A DNA stretch of 5,846 nt, from assembly GCA_900758315.1 (NCBI GenBank), contig CAAERF010000158.1, forward strand, positions 1-5,846, written 5' to 3'. Origin of the DNA: an uncultured Oscillospiraceae bacterium. Its GTDB lineage: Bacteria > Bacillota > Clostridia > Oscillospirales > Oscillospiraceae. Below the pieces are notes generated by a model, which was not told the origin of the DNA, ran no database searches, and was given only the letters and a program-made list of their open reading frames with translations. Position numbers and translations under genes: made by a program. Position 1 is the stretch's first letter, and each line of letters begins with the position of its first letter. This document shows positions 5,472 through 5,846 of this stretch, piece by piece.

Positions 5472-5501
5472 CACTGTCGATTCTCTGCTCGACAGTGTTG
5501 A
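5468..5501 (-). terminator. Perfect 13-bp stem-loop over the xis stop codon, attenuator or terminator
   Basis: TCAACACTGTCGA (5468-5480) and TCGACAGTGTTGA (5489-5501) form a perfect 13-bp stem with an eight-base loop. The 3' arm on the minus strand contains the xis TGA stop and is followed by TTGTTTT, a modest U-rich tract. It could terminate or attenuate transcription between xis and int. The unbroken symmetry also suits a protein binding site. Confidence 0.55.
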
Positions 5502-5764
5502 CCGCAAATTTGAAGGTAGGTAAACAGGTGTGCTTTGGGAATGCGATACGAGCGCCCGATTTTCATTGCTGGAATTTTGCCCTCGTGCAGCAGCTTGTAC
5601 CCCGTTTTGGTGCTGATTCGCAGGGCATCGCACATCTGCTCGATGTTCATCACATCGGGATACTTGCGCAGCATCACACGGTAGGCATCGCGCTGGTTAA
5701 ATCCTTTGCTGCTTATACAAAACACCTCTTTTTTGAGAATTTGCGGATTTAATTCCACAAGCAT
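5468..5764 (-). CDS. xis: Small excisionase-like helix-turn-helix protein
   Basis: This 98-aa protein has one MerR/excisionase-type HTH: NIEQMCDALRISTKTGYKLL, then HEGKIPAMKIGRSYRIPKAH, at about residues 38-80. The second helix and the wing ending in GRSYRIPK are characteristic of the excisionase DNA-binding fold. Sitting 78 bases upstream of int on the same strand, it probably acts as the directionality factor (excisionase) or as a regulator of int. I prefer the ATG at 5764 because AGGTGA, complementary to the 16S rRNA tail, lies five bases upstream. An in-frame ATG at 5797 gives 109 aa but has no ribosome binding site and would be almost leaderless. The ribosome binding site lies in one arm of a hairpin. 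The final codons and stop form the 13-bp stem-loop before int. The residues before the HTH (RVMLRKYPDVM) resemble the start of regulator A. Confidence 0.8.
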   Translation of the reverse strand: MLVELNPQILKKEVFCISSKGFNQRDAYRVMLRKYPDVMNIEQMCDALRISTKTGYKLLHEGKIPAMKIGRSYRIPKAHLFTYLQICGQHCRAENRQC

Positions 5765-5765
5765 A

Positions 5766-5794
5766 GCGGTCACCTGTGGAAAACAAGTGACCGC
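5766..5794 (-). promoter_or_regulatory. 8-bp inverted repeat covering the xis ribosome binding site
   Basis: GCGGTCAC (5766-5773) and GTGACCGC (5787-5794) pair perfectly around 13 bases. In the leftward mRNA the second arm carries part of AGGTGA, the likely ribosome binding site for the ATG at 5764, so folding would hide it. It could equally be a DNA operator. Confidence 0.45.
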
Positions 5795-5812
5795 CATAAT
5801 CTGAAATCAAAT

Positions 5813-5818
5813 TTTATA
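5813..5818 (-). promoter_or_regulatory. Candidate -10 box for xis
   Basis: TATAAA on the minus strand (5818-5813) matches the -10 consensus at five of six positions. No convincing -35 hexamer is visible 16-18 bases upstream, so any promoter here may need an activator. Transcription from it would start near 5806, giving a leader of about 40 bases dominated by the hairpin at 5766-5794. Apart from this, the last 49 bases of the window show no gene. Confidence 0.35.
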
Positions 5819-5846
5819 CCCTATTCGACACTACTTCCCGGATATA

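Overview
The window looks like part of an integrative and conjugative element (ICE) from a low-to-mid GC Firmicute, most likely a gut Clostridia species. The evidence is the very regular AGGAGG-type ribosome binding sites, a Soj-type ParA and ParB followed by the start of a large LtrC/ArdC-like ICE protein, and a Tn916/Tn1549-style tyrosine integrase with a small excisionase-like gene. I could not run searches, so family names rest on motifs and remembered family patterns.

Layout. (1) Positions 1-3491, all minus strand: a compact operon read leftwards. Its order is HTH regulator A (2952-3482), HTH regulator B (2366-2950), ParA (1611-2393), ParB (578-1618), then the N-terminal 179 codons of a large ICE protein that leaves the window at position 1. 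Genes overlap or abut, apart from a 40-base gap holding a GC-rich hairpin. (2) Positions 3492-3988: about 500 bp with no convincing gene. It holds a candidate operon promoter and operator, short repeats, and a large dyad that looks like a leftward terminator. (3) Positions 3989-4080, plus strand: a complete tRNA-Ser with anticodon CGA and encoded CCA, followed by a strong terminator. (4) Positions 4208-5389, minus strand: a complete tyrosine integrase pointing at the tRNA 3' end. (5) Positions 5468-5764, minus strand: a small excisionase-like HTH protein preceded by its likely promoter.

How it fits together. The 3' end of the tRNA gene is the obvious attachment site for the integrase module. 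The partition operon on the other side of the tRNA has the gene order and direction of the opposite end of such an ICE. The two sides therefore look like the two ends of one ICE family meeting at a tRNA gene. This could be two adjacent elements, a tandem or accreted arrangement, or a circular-form junction. The three small HTH proteins, two at the partition end and one at the integrase end, share a common sequence pattern, which supports one regulatory family on both sides. Several dyads sit at control points: over the excisionase start region, over its stop codon, near the operon promoter, and inside parB.
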